DNA from: CAYRTV01 sp964505785
GTDB lineage: Bacteria > Acidobacteriota > Aminicenantia > Aminicenantales > Aminicenantaceae
Reading direction: 5' to 3'
Assembly (NCBI GenBank): GCA_964505785.1
Contig: CAZDJZ010000009.1
Span: 1-64,000 of the forward strand
Length of the DNA stretch: 64,000 nucleotides
The translations under genes and the position numbers were made by a program. Below are positions 29,274 through 37,705 of this stretch, in pieces. The notes under the pieces are model-generated. The model was not told the origin of the DNA, searched no databases, and saw only the letters and a program-made list of their open reading frames with translations. How positions within the stretch are numbered: position 1 is the stretch's first letter; every line of letters begins with the position of its first letter.

Positions 29274-29399
29274 CCTGAATTATTCATAAGCCGGGATTGC
29301 CGCAGACGACGACAATTCTTGGATCCCATCTCATTCCGAGGAGGCCGCTTCGTTTTTCAGGTTGACAAGGACTATTCATATTCCAAGAAATAGTTCAGG
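29274..29399. repeat. Inverted-repeat-bounded element (MITE-like)
   Basis: CCTGAATTATT at 29274-29284 and AATAGTTCAGG at 29389-29399 are the same end sequences as the hairpin at 9481-9530, here enclosing 104 bases. The interior string GGGATTGCCGCAGACG resembles GAGATTGCCGCAGATG next to a third left end at 46818. No open frame is inside. Confidence 0.5.
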
Positions 29400-29484
29400 T
29401 TACATTAAGTTTATTAATTGAAATAAAGAAAGTCAATTTTCGGGAGGCGGCCTTGATCAGGGTTTTCCATGCGGAAAAGAGAAA

Positions 29485-29953
29485 TTATTCATTCCGCAGG
29501 GCTTCAATCGGATCGAGCAGGCTGGCCGTGCGGGCAGCTTTTTCCATGTGATGGGATTGAAGAAAACGGTAATACGCTTGGCTGACATTTAAGATTAGAT
29601 CCTGAAGGCCGCCCTCATGCTGGGAGGAGACGGCCTGGAAAGCGGCTTTCGCCGCTTTATAGACCGCTTTTTTTCCCGCCCTGGGAAAGATAATAATGGG
29701 CGGCGAGGCCGGCATTATACTGGGAATAAGCCCCGTCTTTTTCCCCTTCTTGACCTTGCCTGTTCGTGTAGACATCCGCTCCGGCATTAAGATTGACAGA
29801 GGGATAAAAGCCGGAACGTGCTTCAATGGTTTTGATCCGGCTTTCCTCGACTGCGTATGCGGAAGAAAGCAGAGCGGGGTTGCTGCGGAGCGCGAGTGAA
29901 ATACATTCCTCAAGAGATAAAGCGCCTGTTTCGGTTTCGGCATCCGCCTAAAG
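29485..29953 (-). pseudogene. TolC-family outer membrane efflux remnant joined to a MacB-like C-terminus
   Basis: In one frame the complement reads SLEECISLALRSNPALLSS, IKTIEARSGFYPSVNLNAGAD and YNAGLAAHYYLSQGGKKSGL then stop, which is the N-terminal region of a TolC-type efflux protein. After a frameshift the next frame reads DLILNVSQAYYRFLQS. The last residues, ASLLDPIEALRNE, are instead the hallmark end of a MacB/FtsX-type ABC permease. The region therefore looks like a deletion scar that fused the start of tolC to the end of macB, with a frameshift as well. No functional product is expected. Confidence 0.7.
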
Positions 29954-30160
29954 CGGCCGCGTATCTTCCGTTTCATTCAGCCGGGCCTGGATGTGATTCC
30001 ATAATTTTTGCGACGGCACGGCTTCTTTTGATTCGGATGAATGTTTCCATAACTGCCTGTAATTCTTCAGCATTTGGGAACAAGCCGGGCAGGCGTCTGC
30101 ATGGCTGCGGACCAGCTTCGCTTCCGCCTCCCCAAGGTCGCCGTCAAGACAGAGGAGCAT
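29948..30160 (-). pseudogene. Anti-sigma-factor-type zinc-finger fragment
   Basis: The 70 codons from the ATG at 30160 encode LCLDGDLGEAEAKLVRSHAD, then CPACSQMLKNYRQLW, the H-x3-C-x2-C zinc-finger pattern of anti-sigma factors. The usual N-terminal stretch lies upstream (KYGIHKQIQRK) but has no start codon after an in-frame TAG. A short frame starting ATGGACCATACC at about 30213 could be its displaced N-terminus. It is probably damaged, like the efflux remnant it abuts, and both may derive from one decayed sigma/efflux operon. A short functional zinc-finger protein cannot be excluded. Confidence 0.5.
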
Positions 30161-30455
30161 CTTTCTTTGAATCTGTTTATGGATACCGTATTTTTTCTAT
30201 GAGGGTATGGTCCATATTCGTGGTTTTATCCATATTACTATGCAGAATTATACTGAAAAAAAAGCAAATTTCATAACGGCGGCCTGTTAACCTGAATAGG
30301 TTAGGTCAAATTATTCTTTCCATCATCAGCCGGCCGGGATATAATAGAATCAAATGAATTCTTGTCAATTTTAATGGGTATAATTCAGGCTGACGTATAT
30401 TCAGGTTGAATAGCAACTTGAATTCATGGGGAAAATCCAAAAACGGAGCGAATTC

Positions 30456-31769
30456 ATGAAAAAAGGTTTTATTCTGATTACCGTATATATGCTGATAGTC
30501 CTCCTGCCGGTGCTGCTGGCGTTTTTGACCGGTCCGGGCGGACACGGCTTTCTTATTAACCTGGCGAAAAATCTGGGGCTTATGGCCTTTGTTATCCTGA
30601 TTCTGCAGGCGGTACTGGCAGCCCGTTTTAAATGGCTGTCCCGGCCCTTCGGCTTTGATATCGTCATCCGTTACCACCGGAATATCAGCATTTTCGCTGG
30701 GATTATTCTGTTGTTCCATCCCCTTTTGATTATTATCGGAAGCGGAGACTGGAGCCTGCTGTGGAGCGGCGGGCTCTTTATTTGGCTGGGCAAGATTGCC
30801 CTGGTGCTGGTCATTATCAATGTGCTGACCAGTGTCTTTCAAATGAAGATCAATCTTAAATTTGAACGCTGGCGGGTTTTTCATGATATTCTTGGCCCTG
30901 CTCTTTTAATCATCGCCTTTGTACATAGTTGGAATATCGGCGGCGATCTGCAGGGGACCTGGATGCAGACCTTATGGATCTTATTGCTGGGGACCGCGAT
31001 ACTGGTTTTCATTTATCACCGCTTTATCCGGCCCTGGCGGCTAAGCCGTCATCCTTATAAAGTAACGGACGTCAAAACCGAAGCTGAAAATGTATGGACG
31101 GTTAAAATGACGCCGGGAGAAGGTCAAAAAAGGTTTGATTATATTCCAGGGCAATTCCAGTTCATCAAATTTCTCAGAAACCTGGGATTGCCCGAAGAGG
31201 AACATCATTGGACTATCTCCTCGAGTCCAACCCAGGAAGGATTTGTGACCTCAACCATAAAAGCTTTGGGAGATTTCACCGCCACGATTGGAGAGACCAG
31301 ACCCGGAGATAAAGCTGTTATCCACGCTCCTTTTGGACGCTTTTCCTATCTTTTCCATCCGGAAGAAAAAGAACTAGTGTTCATCGCCGGCGGAGTAGGG
31401 ATCACGCCGCTTATGTCCATGCTGCGGTATATGCGGGATAAAAAAGAGGATATCCGGGTTACCCTGCTTTATGGAGGACCGAATAAGAAATCCCTGGTTT
31501 TTTACGATGAACTCAGGGAAATCGAACAGGGCGAATTCCCCGGGCTGAAATTCGTCCCGGTCCTGGAAAAGCCTGAAGAAGGCTGGGACGGAGAGAGAGG
31601 CTTCATTGACAGGGATAAAATTCAAAAGTATGCAGATTCCGGGGACAAAGATACCGGATTCTATATTGTCGGACCGCCCCCGTTGATATATAAAAGCATT
31701 GATAATCTGCATGCAATCGGTATTAAGGATAAGCGGATTCATTTGGAACTATTTTCTTTTCTGGATTGA
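30456..31769 (+). CDS. Ferric reductase-like transmembrane FAD/NAD(P)H oxidoreductase
   Basis: The gene encodes 437 residues from the ATG at 30456, which has GGAG 7 bases upstream; the earlier ATG at 30426 would add ten poorly motivated residues. About six membrane helices fill the first 210 residues, with candidate haem-ligand His residues in IRYHRNISIFAGIILLFHPL and ALLIIAFVHSW. The cytoplasmic half is a ferredoxin-NADP-reductase module: FAD-binding region with HHWTISSSPT, and the NAD(P)H-binding GGVGITPLMSMLRYM and FYIVGPPPL. It should move electrons from NAD(P)H across the membrane, to iron or to a periplasmic haem acceptor. The haem protein 13 bases downstream is the obvious partner. Confidence 0.88.
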   Translation: MKKGFILITVYMLIVLLPVLLAFLTGPGGHGFLINLAKNLGLMAFVILILQAVLAARFKWLSRPFGFDIVIRYHRNISIFAGIILLFHPLLIIIGSGDWSLLWSGGLFIWLGKIALVLVIINVLTSVFQMKINLKFERWRVFHDILGPALLIIAFVHSWNIGGDLQGTWMQTLWILLLGTAILVFIYHRFIRPWRLSRHPYKVTDVKTEAENVWTVKMTPGEGQKRFDYIPGQFQFIKFLRNLGLPEEEHHWTISSSPTQEGFVTSTIKALGDFTATIGETRPGDKAVIHAPFGRFSYLFHPEEKELVFIAGGVGITPLMSMLRYMRDKKEDIRVTLLYGGPNKKSLVFYDELREIEQGEFPGLKFVPVLEKPEEGWDGERGFIDRDKIQKYADSGDKDTGFYIVGPPPLIYKSIDNLHAIGIKDKRIHLELFSFLD

Positions 31770-31782
31770 GGGAGGATAAACA

Positions 31783-32205
31783 ATGAGAAAAAAGAGTTTA
31801 AAGAATGTTACGTTTATCGTGGCTTGCGTTTTTATACTGGCTTCATTGCTTGCGGCTGTGCTCAGGGTTTCTGATACACAAGTTGTGGGGCACCCGCATT
31901 TCGTGGAAGATATTGTGCCCATCTTTCAGGATCATTGCGTCACATGTCATGATGCTTCAGGCACCGCCGGGTTAATGCTTACTCCAGAAGAAACTTATTC
32001 CGAAACCGTGGGAGTTAAGTCTTTAAATGAACCGGATTATTTGCTGATTAATCCGGGTGACGCTGAAAACAGCTATATTGTCATCAAAGTGGAAGGCCGC
32101 CAATCCGTCGGTGCGCAGATGCCCCGCGGCAGCGGTCCGTTGCCGCATGAAGCCATTGAAACCATCAAGAACTGGATCAATCAAGGCGCGGAAGAAGGGC
32201 ATTAG
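31783..32205 (+). CDS. Membrane-anchored c-type haem protein (planctomycete-type cytochrome C domain)
   Basis: The 140-residue protein has an uncleaved or cleaved N-terminal signal helix (VTFIVACVFILASLLAAVL). A single haem-c motif CVTCH occupies 52-56 in IFQDHCVTCHDASGTAG. The later Met in GAQMPRGSGPLP is the likely sixth ligand, and the protein ends IKNWINQGAEEGH, as in cytochrome domains of this type. It is periplasmic and anchored. The start is 13 bases after the ferric-reductase-like gene with a GGAGG in between, so a two-gene electron-transfer operon is likely. Confidence 0.88.
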   Translation: MRKKSLKNVTFIVACVFILASLLAAVLRVSDTQVVGHPHFVEDIVPIFQDHCVTCHDASGTAGLMLTPEETYSETVGVKSLNEPDYLLINPGDAENSYIVIKVEGRQSVGAQMPRGSGPLPHEAIETIKNWINQGAEEGH

Positions 32206-32221
32206 CCGGTTAAACGGGAAA

Positions 32222-32516
32222 ATGAAAATGCCTCTGTGATTTAGGGCAGGATTGGGAATACTGCTGTTATTGTTGGTTTACGGCATACAGCCCATCCTCT
32301 CAGGCCAAAGTCACACCGCAAGAAAAGGGCCCCGGGTATGAGAGTCAAATCGCAGAGGCGAATGCGTATGGCAGTGCGGCAATTTCCTACTATAATGCCG
32401 GGAAGTTGGACTCTTTGCTTAAGGCAGCGGAAAAAGCCATGTTTCATCCGGATTTCAGGGAAGAGGCGGAGGAATTAATCCAAAAGATCAAGGAAAAGGA
32501 AGAATACAATCGGTGA
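32222..32516 (+). pseudogene. Broken small exported protein
   Basis: ATGAAAATGCCTCTG is followed by an in-frame TGA. The frame then reads a signal-peptide-like GLGILLLLLVYGIQPILSGQ, and the sequence must shift frame to reach a well-formed coding stretch YESQIAEANAYGSAAISYYN, AAEKAMFHPDFREEAEELI, ending EKEEYNR at the TGA 32514-32516. The open stretch looks like a helical-repeat exported protein. An early stop and a shift make a pseudogene likely, unless the sequence has errors. Confidence 0.4.
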
Positions 32517-32599
32517 AAAATTGCCGCGAGCATTGCTCGGATGCCCGGCGGCCGGATTCTTGATTGACTTTTTTCCGGCTGAATTGTAGATTCAGCAGC

Positions 32600-34684
32600 A
32601 TGCGTCGAAAAATCATTATACATGGCCTGGTGATTTTTTTCTTTCTGGCGACTGCCTTCGCTGCCTACCCGGATTTGTTCTTCCATTTCAATGATCGCAT
32701 TCCGGGCGGGGAAAACCTTGACGCCCAGCTCCATCTGAGTATTATCGACTGGACCTTCAGCTCTCATCTGCCCGGGTTTTACCATATGCCGATATTCTAT
32801 CCGCTGGCGAATATGCGGGCAGGCAATCCGCCGCTTATGTTTCAATCAGCCGTTTTTAAAATATTTAAAGGGCTTGGGGTAAACACTGAAACCGGCAACA
32901 ATTTATATATACTTCTGGCCTGGATTCTCGGGGCCTATGGATGTTTTCTTTTATGCCGGGAGTTCACGTCCGGGTTTTTATTCCCGCTGTTCTTTTCCGC
33001 CATATTTATCATCCATCAGATTAACTTTTTGTTCATAAACTGGCTGAATTTCATGTCGCTTTTCTTTTTTCCGTTCATATTGTTTTTTATCATCCGGTAT
33101 TTAAAAACAAAAAAAGAAATCTATGCCGCAGGTACTGTCGTCCTTTTAGTCTTGCTGTTCACGGCTTCCTTGTTTTACGGATTCTTTTCCTGGGCGTTTT
33201 TTCTTCCCCTCCTGCTGCTAGCTGCATTTATATTAGGCGGGCTTTCTTTGGCGGAATTAAAGACCTGGGTGATGTATGCATTGGCGGGAATGCTGGTCAT
33301 CCTTTTCATTTTTGCGCCCTATTTGAATTCGCAATCCCGGCTGAGCGGGGAATCGGGCTTTCAGGCTGCTCCCGCTGATCTGATAACCGGGGAGAGCCTT
33401 TTCCACCATAGTAAAATCTGGGACGCTGTTTTCGAAAAAAATCCGGAGGCGGCGATTTATTATTTTCCCGGCTTTGTTTTTACTTTTTTTCTGCTGGCGT
33501 ATTGTGTTTCCTTTATAGAGCGAAAAAAGCTGAAACATGTGCTTCTTGCCGCCCTTTTTTTTATGACGGTCGCACTCAGCCTGCTGGTTTATCTCAATCG
33601 CACGGCCCTGGATTATGTGTTTTTGTTTCTGCTTATATCGATAGTTTTAATGATAGGAATCCATTGGAAAGAAATTGCCCTTCTGGAAAAAATTCTCATT
33701 CTTGCCCTCTTTTTCTATTTCTTGATTTTCATATATTTTCCCCACATTCCGGGGCTGAAGTCCGTCAGCTTGTACGGTTTTATCCAGCAGGCTGTTCCGG
33801 TTTTGGGGACCGGCTTAAGGAAAGCCAAGAGGGTGTTATTCATGCTGGCTCCGTTCATGACGGTCTTTGCTGCGCTCGGTGCTGTCCGCTTATTTCGTTT
33901 CCGGCAGGGGAAAGATCTAAAAAAGGCGGCCGTTTTCGGAATTATTTTTATTGCGATGTTTATGGAAAATATCCGCCCCGACCGCTGTCAAGCCATGATG
34001 CAGCCTTTGCCGGATAAAAACCCGGTTTACGAAATACTGCCTCGAGACGGCGGCCAAATACTGTTGGAAATTCCCTTTTACTATAATGATGTTTATAAAA
34101 ATATCACATATATTTATAACCAGAGACGGCATCGTAATCCTTTGCTCAACGGTAAGTCCACCTGGGTTCCCCTTGAATATATGACGGACTTAAATCATAT
34201 TTTGACCCCGCGGCAGGAAAATTTTCCCACGGAACAAAAACTGCGCCTGCTGATTCAGAATTATTCTGTCACTCATATTGTTTTTCACTGGGACCGGCTG
34301 CGTGATGAATTGAAAGCTGAATCCGCGGTAAAAAAGATTCGCGCCCGCGTGCGGAGGATGAGGAGATTCGGGCAAGTCATCCATGACAGCATGGAGCATA
34401 CGGTACTTAAAGTTCAGGAGTATTTTCCCATAAAAAGATTTAACCGCAATTATTCCCTGTATCATCTGCAAAATCACCCCCTGCAGATTCAATTGAGTGA
34501 ATCTTATGCCGGAGAAATCAAGGTCTATTTGAACGGGCGTTTTCTTTTAAAACAAGAAGTCAACGAAAAGACAATTGAAATCGACCTCAGGCAAAGGCCG
34601 CTTGAGGCAGCCGGCAATCCGGTCAGTATTATATTCGACAAGCCGGTTTTAATTGACAGGATGCGGTTTGGAGCCGGTAAGTAA
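32600..34684 (+). CDS. Multi-pass membrane protein, GT-C glycosyltransferase/YfhO-like
   Basis: The gene encodes 694 residues from the ATG at 32600 (MRRKIIIHGLVIFFFLATAF). A frame open from 32564 adds a tail without merit. About twelve hydrophobic segments precede a soluble C-terminal region of ~220 residues. The first periplasmic loop has the pattern expected of GT-C-fold transferases (DRIPGGENLDAQLHLSIIDW, then HMPIFYPLANMRAGNPP), with acidic residues near the start of the loop. The soluble end has strands and a short DNAPL-type absence of motifs, so substrate cannot be assigned. It is likely to use a lipid-linked sugar or to modify envelope lipids. No partner genes adjoin it. Confidence 0.7.
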   Translation: MRRKIIIHGLVIFFFLATAFAAYPDLFFHFNDRIPGGENLDAQLHLSIIDWTFSSHLPGFYHMPIFYPLANMRAGNPPLMFQSAVFKIFKGLGVNTETGNNLYILLAWILGAYGCFLLCREFTSGFLFPLFFSAIFIIHQINFLFINWLNFMSLFFFPFILFFIIRYLKTKKEIYAAGTVVLLVLLFTASLFYGFFSWAFFLPLLLLAAFILGGLSLAELKTWVMYALAGMLVILFIFAPYLNSQSRLSGESGFQAAPADLITGESLFHHSKIWDAVFEKNPEAAIYYFPGFVFTFFLLAYCVSFIERKKLKHVLLAALFFMTVALSLLVYLNRTALDYVFLFLLISIVLMIGIHWKEIALLEKILILALFFYFLIFIYFPHIPGLKSVSLYGFIQQAVPVLGTGLRKAKRVLFMLAPFMTVFAALGAVRLFRFRQGKDLKKAAVFGIIFIAMFMENIRPDRCQAMMQPLPDKNPVYEILPRDGGQILLEIPFYYNDVYKNITYIYNQRRHRNPLLNGKSTWVPLEYMTDLNHILTPRQENFPTEQKLRLLIQNYSVTHIVFHWDRLRDELKAESAVKKIRARVRRMRRFGQVIHDSMEHTVLKVQEYFPIKRFNRNYSLYHLQNHPLQIQLSESYAGEIKVYLNGRFLLKQEVNEKTIEIDLRQRPLEAAGNPVSIIFDKPVLIDRMRFGAGK

Positions 34685-34687
34685 ATA

Positions 34688-34706
34688 ATTTTCGTAACAC
34701 GAAAAT
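34688..34706. promoter_or_regulatory. Perfect inverted-repeat operator upstream of the cobalt/nickel transporter
   Basis: ATTTTCGT-AAC-ACGAAAAT has 8-base arms with a 3-base centre and ends 7 bases before the -35 hexamer. The half ACACGAA recurs at 34717, overlapping the -35. It is likely the site of a metal-responsive or similar repressor. I do not recognise the classical NikR operator. Confidence 0.6.
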
Positions 34707-34713
34707 AAAAATT

Positions 34714-34743
34714 TTGACACGAATTGAACGGCTGTGGTATAAA
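34714..34743 (+). promoter_or_regulatory. Promoter of the cbiM operon, near-leaderless
   Basis: TTGACA (34714-34719), an 18-base spacer and TATAAA (34738-34743). The predicted start is about 34750, against the cbiM ATG at 34751, so the mRNA would have almost no 5'-UTR. That excludes a cobalamin riboswitch here. Confidence 0.65.
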
Positions 34744-34750
34744 TTTGTGC

Positions 34751-35326
34751 ATGCATATAGCGGATGGAATCATTACAACGGAAATCGCCGTTGCGGCTGA
34801 TGCGGCAGCGATCGGCGCTTTATATTTTTTCGGCAAAAGAACGGCTTCAGACGAAATCCCGAAAATGGGGATCATGGCGGCTGCTTTGTTTGTGGCGTCA
34901 TTAATACATTTCCCGATGGCCGGCACCTCGGTTCATTTGGGATTATTCGGTCTTGCGGGAATTCTGCTGGGATGGCGCTCGATTCCCGTCGTTTTTGTTG
35001 CGCTATTATTTCAATCTTTATTGTTCCAGCACGGCGGCCTGTTATCTCTGGGTGTGAATGTTCTCAATATGAGCACTGGAGCAGTGGCCGCTTACTTAGT
35101 TTGGCGCGTGCGTCCAGTACCGGAAATTGCCCGTGCTTTTTTAGCCGGATTCGCAGGAATCATTATCCCGGCACTGCTCATGGCGGTTGAATTTGAATTA
35201 TCAGGATACGGCCGTGGCATTTACTATTTAATGAGTATTTATGCAGCTGTCGCCGCAGTTGAAGGAATCCTTACGGTTGTGATTGTGGAGTTCTTCAGAA
35301 AGGTTGAACCTGATTTATTAAGCTGA
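34751..35326 (+). CDS. cbiM: Cobalt/nickel ECF transporter substrate-binding subunit CbiM/NikM
   Basis: The gene encodes 191 residues. I start at ATG 34751, giving MHIADGI. The family binds the metal with the N-terminal amine and His2, so this start is functionally required; the longer frame from 34724 would bury it. Further traits are HFPMAGTSVHLGLFGLAGILLG, with the second metal His, and QSLLFQHGGLLSLGVNVLNM. It has about six membrane helices. It works with the following three genes to import Co2+ or Ni2+; which metal cannot be told from sequence alone. Confidence 0.93.
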   Translation: MHIADGIITTEIAVAADAAAIGALYFFGKRTASDEIPKMGIMAAALFVASLIHFPMAGTSVHLGLFGLAGILLGWRSIPVVFVALLFQSLLFQHGGLLSLGVNVLNMSTGAVAAYLVWRVRPVPEIARAFLAGFAGIIIPALLMAVEFELSGYGRGIYYLMSIYAAVAAVEGILTVVIVEFFRKVEPDLLS

Positions 35327-35350
35327 TTATTATCCTGAAAGTAATGTATT

Positions 35351-35440
35351 GTCATCATGAGGAGCGCAGCGGCAAAGGATTCCAAACGGCTTTGTTCAGT
35401 GGGAACAATGAGTGAAAAGTGAAAAGTAAAAAGTTAAAAG
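35351..35440 (+). repeat. REP-like fragment and short A/G-rich tandem repeat
   Basis: GTCATCATGAGGAGCGCAGC at 35351 resembles the 5' part of the dispersed repeat family. At 35409-35440 the string AGTGAAAAGTGAAAAGT and variants recur as an imperfect short tandem. They occupy the 181-base gap between cbiM and the next gene. Confidence 0.4.
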
Positions 35441-35507
35441 TTATCTTATTTAATAATAATTCAAAATTCAGTTGCGAGGTTATCCTTATAGTATAAGGAG
35501 GAAAAAA

Positions 35508-35999
35508 ATGAAAAGAACATTAATCGGGGCTTTTGTTTTTATTTGCAGCGTAGGCTTGATACAGGCCCACAAATTGGAGGTTCATCTGACGGAAAATCCG
35601 CCGGTGGTGATTCTCAAAGCGGATTATGGGGACCATGACCATGGAGTAAGCCAGGGCGACGTTTCCATCTATGCGCCTGGAGAAACCGATACGGTTTTTC
35701 AGTCCGGGAAGACCGATCCTTCCGGGAAATTCGCCTTTATTCCTCATAAGGCTGGGGAGTGGCGAGTGCTGGTGGATGACGGCACCGGTCATAAGGGCGA
35801 GGCGGTGATTACCCTTGAGGACTTTTTTTTTGCGGTTACAGGTGCTGACCTGGAAACTGAAGAAAAAGGCATAAATCCAGTGCCGCCTGCAGCCGCCTTG
35901 TCGGTTTTCTGGAAAGCGCTGATTGGTATAAGCCTGCTGATAGGCATCGCCGGCATTCTCTATGGCTTGATATCGCGAAAGGAGTCCGCTAAGGGATAG
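35508..35999 (+). CDS. Periplasmic CbiL/NikL-like component of the metal transporter
   Basis: The gene encodes 163 residues from the ATG at 35508, preceded by AAGGAGG. A signal peptide ends at LIQAHKLEV. The exported domain is carboxypeptidase-regulatory-like (YGDHDHGVSQGDVSIYAPG, DPSGKFAFIPHKAGEWRVLVDDGTGHKG), and a C-terminal membrane helix (AALSVFWKALIGISLLIGIAGILYG) anchors it. This architecture matches the NikL/CbiL auxiliary subunits that replace CbiN or NikN in many Ni/Co systems. His-rich HKLEVH and DHDH may handle metal. Its position between cbiM and cbiQ supports the assignment. Confidence 0.8.
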   Translation: MKRTLIGAFVFICSVGLIQAHKLEVHLTENPPVVILKADYGDHDHGVSQGDVSIYAPGETDTVFQSGKTDPSGKFAFIPHKAGEWRVLVDDGTGHKGEAVITLEDFFFAVTGADLETEEKGINPVPPAAALSVFWKALIGISLLIGIAGILYGLISRKESAKG

Positions 36000-36010
36000 G
36001 TTTTTCTCTC

Positions 36011-36757
36011 GTGAAACACGATTATATTGATAAATACAGCGGCCGCGATTCAATCATTCACCGGCTGGATACCCGGGTCAAGCTTGTTTGTTTTTTACTG
36101 GCTGTTATCGTGGTTGTATCTGAGCCCCGCGGGGATATATCAGCGTTTCCGTTTTACTATGTATTTATTCTCGGATTGACTTTGGCCGGCCGGATTCCCT
36201 TTGCTTATGTTTTCAAACGCTGCCTTATCGCCTCCCCGTTTATTATTATGGCTGCCGGCGTGCTGCCTTTGTCCTATGTCTTAAGCCAGGAACCTGTCTT
36301 CTTGTCCCGGGAATTGTGGCTCTATCAGCCGCTTTCCATTTTATTAAAGGCATATGCGGCGATCATTCTGCTGACATTATTGACATCGACGGAAAAATTT
36401 CATCGCCTGCTGAAAGGTCTGCGGACATTGAAATTCCCGCCGGTCTTGGGTATTATGTCCGCCTTAATGTACCGCTATATTTTTATACTGAATGATGAAA
36501 GGCTGAGGACCAACCGGGCCCGTGCCTCCCGTATGTCCGGGAAAGCCCGGATCAGCCGTTTTCGGATTTACGGTCACCAGGCGGCACTGATATTCCTCAG
36601 AGGGAAAAAAAGGGCCCAGGACGTTTATAATGCCATGCTTTCGCGGGGATTCACAGGTGAATTTCCGGAATACAGTACTCTGCGTTTTCAATCCAGGGAT
36701 TTCATTTTTTCCGTGGCCTTTATGCTGCTTATTGCAGGAATGAGATTTGGAATATGA
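36011..36757 (+). CDS. cbiQ: ECF transporter transmembrane protein CbiQ (EcfT)
   Basis: The 248-residue protein starts at a GTG. It shows the family N-terminus DKYSGRDSIIHRLDTRVKL, five or six membrane helices, and the two cytoplasmic coupling motifs ending in Ala-Arg-x type: RASRMSGKARISRFR and VYNAMLSRGFTGEFP. It couples ATP hydrolysis by CbiO to metal uptake through CbiM. It lies 11 bases after the NikL-like gene and overlaps cbiO by ATGA. The RBS is weak, so translation may depend on the upstream gene. Confidence 0.93.
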   Translation: MKHDYIDKYSGRDSIIHRLDTRVKLVCFLLAVIVVVSEPRGDISAFPFYYVFILGLTLAGRIPFAYVFKRCLIASPFIIMAAGVLPLSYVLSQEPVFLSRELWLYQPLSILLKAYAAIILLTLLTSTEKFHRLLKGLRTLKFPPVLGIMSALMYRYIFILNDERLRTNRARASRMSGKARISRFRIYGHQAALIFLRGKKRAQDVYNAMLSRGFTGEFPEYSTLRFQSRDFIFSVAFMLLIAGMRFGI

Positions 36758-37503
36758 AAACTCTTAACGGCCGCGTTGAATTTCATGACCTGAAGTTCAG
36801 CTATGAGAAAGACCATCCGGTTCTGGACGGCGTTAATCTGAAAATAGAAAGCGGCGAACGTTTTGGAATCATTGGTCCCTCGGGGGCCGGCAAATCCACG
36901 CTGCTGCTGCACTTAAATGGGCTTCTACTCGGAGAGGGAGAAGTGCGTGTAGGAAGCAAGGTCGTTAACAAAAAATCCGCGGCTGAGATCCGCCGGAAAG
37001 TGGGACTTGTATTTCAGAATCCGGATGACCAGCTGTTTAATCCGACGGTGGAAGAAGATGTGGCCTTCGGGCCGCTCAATATGGGCTTGGAACCGGATGA
37101 AGTCCGCCGGCGGGTGGATGAAACCCTTCGGGAAATGCGGCTGGAGGAGTATAAAAAGAAAGCATCCCACCATTTATCCTTTGGAGAGAGAAAGCGTGTA
37201 GCTCTGGCGACAGTTCTGGCGATGCTGCCGGAAATTGTGGCGTTTGATGAACCATTTTCCAACCTGGACCCCGCCATGGTGGAACAGCTCCTGCATATCA
37301 TCCGCAGCCTTCCAGCGACGGTGATTATTGTATCCCAGGAAATAATCCCGGTGGCCGCCTGCTGCAGCCGGGTTGGAATACTGAAAGATGGTAAAATCAT
37401 TGCCTCCGGACCAACATATGATATTCTCCGCGACCGCACTCTCCTTCGCTCCTGCGGCTTGGATCTTGCCGTCTATGAATCCGTCTGCAGAAAAATCTTC
37501 TAA
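36754..37503 (+). CDS. cbiO: ECF transporter ATPase CbiO
   Basis: The 249-residue ABC ATPase shows Walker A GPSGAGKST (about 44-52), the Q-loop in VFQNPDDQLFNPTVEEDVAFGPLNMGL, which is typical of CbiO/EcfA proteins, the signature LSFGERKRVALA, Walker B EIVAFDEPFSNLDP, and a switch-region residue in IIVSQE where the usual His is replaced by Gln. That replacement is odd: the catalytic His normally follows in the VTHD motif. The start overlaps cbiQ by four bases. It is the last gene of the metal-uptake operon. Confidence 0.93.
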   Translation: MKTLNGRVEFHDLKFSYEKDHPVLDGVNLKIESGERFGIIGPSGAGKSTLLLHLNGLLLGEGEVRVGSKVVNKKSAAEIRRKVGLVFQNPDDQLFNPTVEEDVAFGPLNMGLEPDEVRRRVDETLREMRLEEYKKKASHHLSFGERKRVALATVLAMLPEIVAFDEPFSNLDPAMVEQLLHIIRSLPATVIIVSQEIIPVAACCSRVGILKDGKIIASGPTYDILRDRTLLRSCGLDLAVYESVCRKIF

Positions 37504-37705
37504 CCCGCGGTCTGGCCATTCTAATTTTACTGAAATCAATAATATAGTAAATTTGTTTATCTGGATATTATCTCTTAAATGCACCATTTTAACCCCGAAA
37601 ATTTGTTTTAAAAAAATAACGTAAATAAAACTTCTCGATCCATTTGATCTCTTTGAAATGATTCTATTTGCGATTCCAATCGTCTATATATTCTGGAAGG
37701 AATTG

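Noticed and set aside
29857..30276. 139-codon plus-strand frame opposite the zinc-finger and tolC remnants
   Set aside because: The minus strand carries recognisable families; this frame has no RBS or recognisable motif.
34685..34750. Cobalamin or other riboswitch before cbiM
   Set aside because: The predicted 5'-UTR is nearly absent and no conserved riboswitch core is visible.
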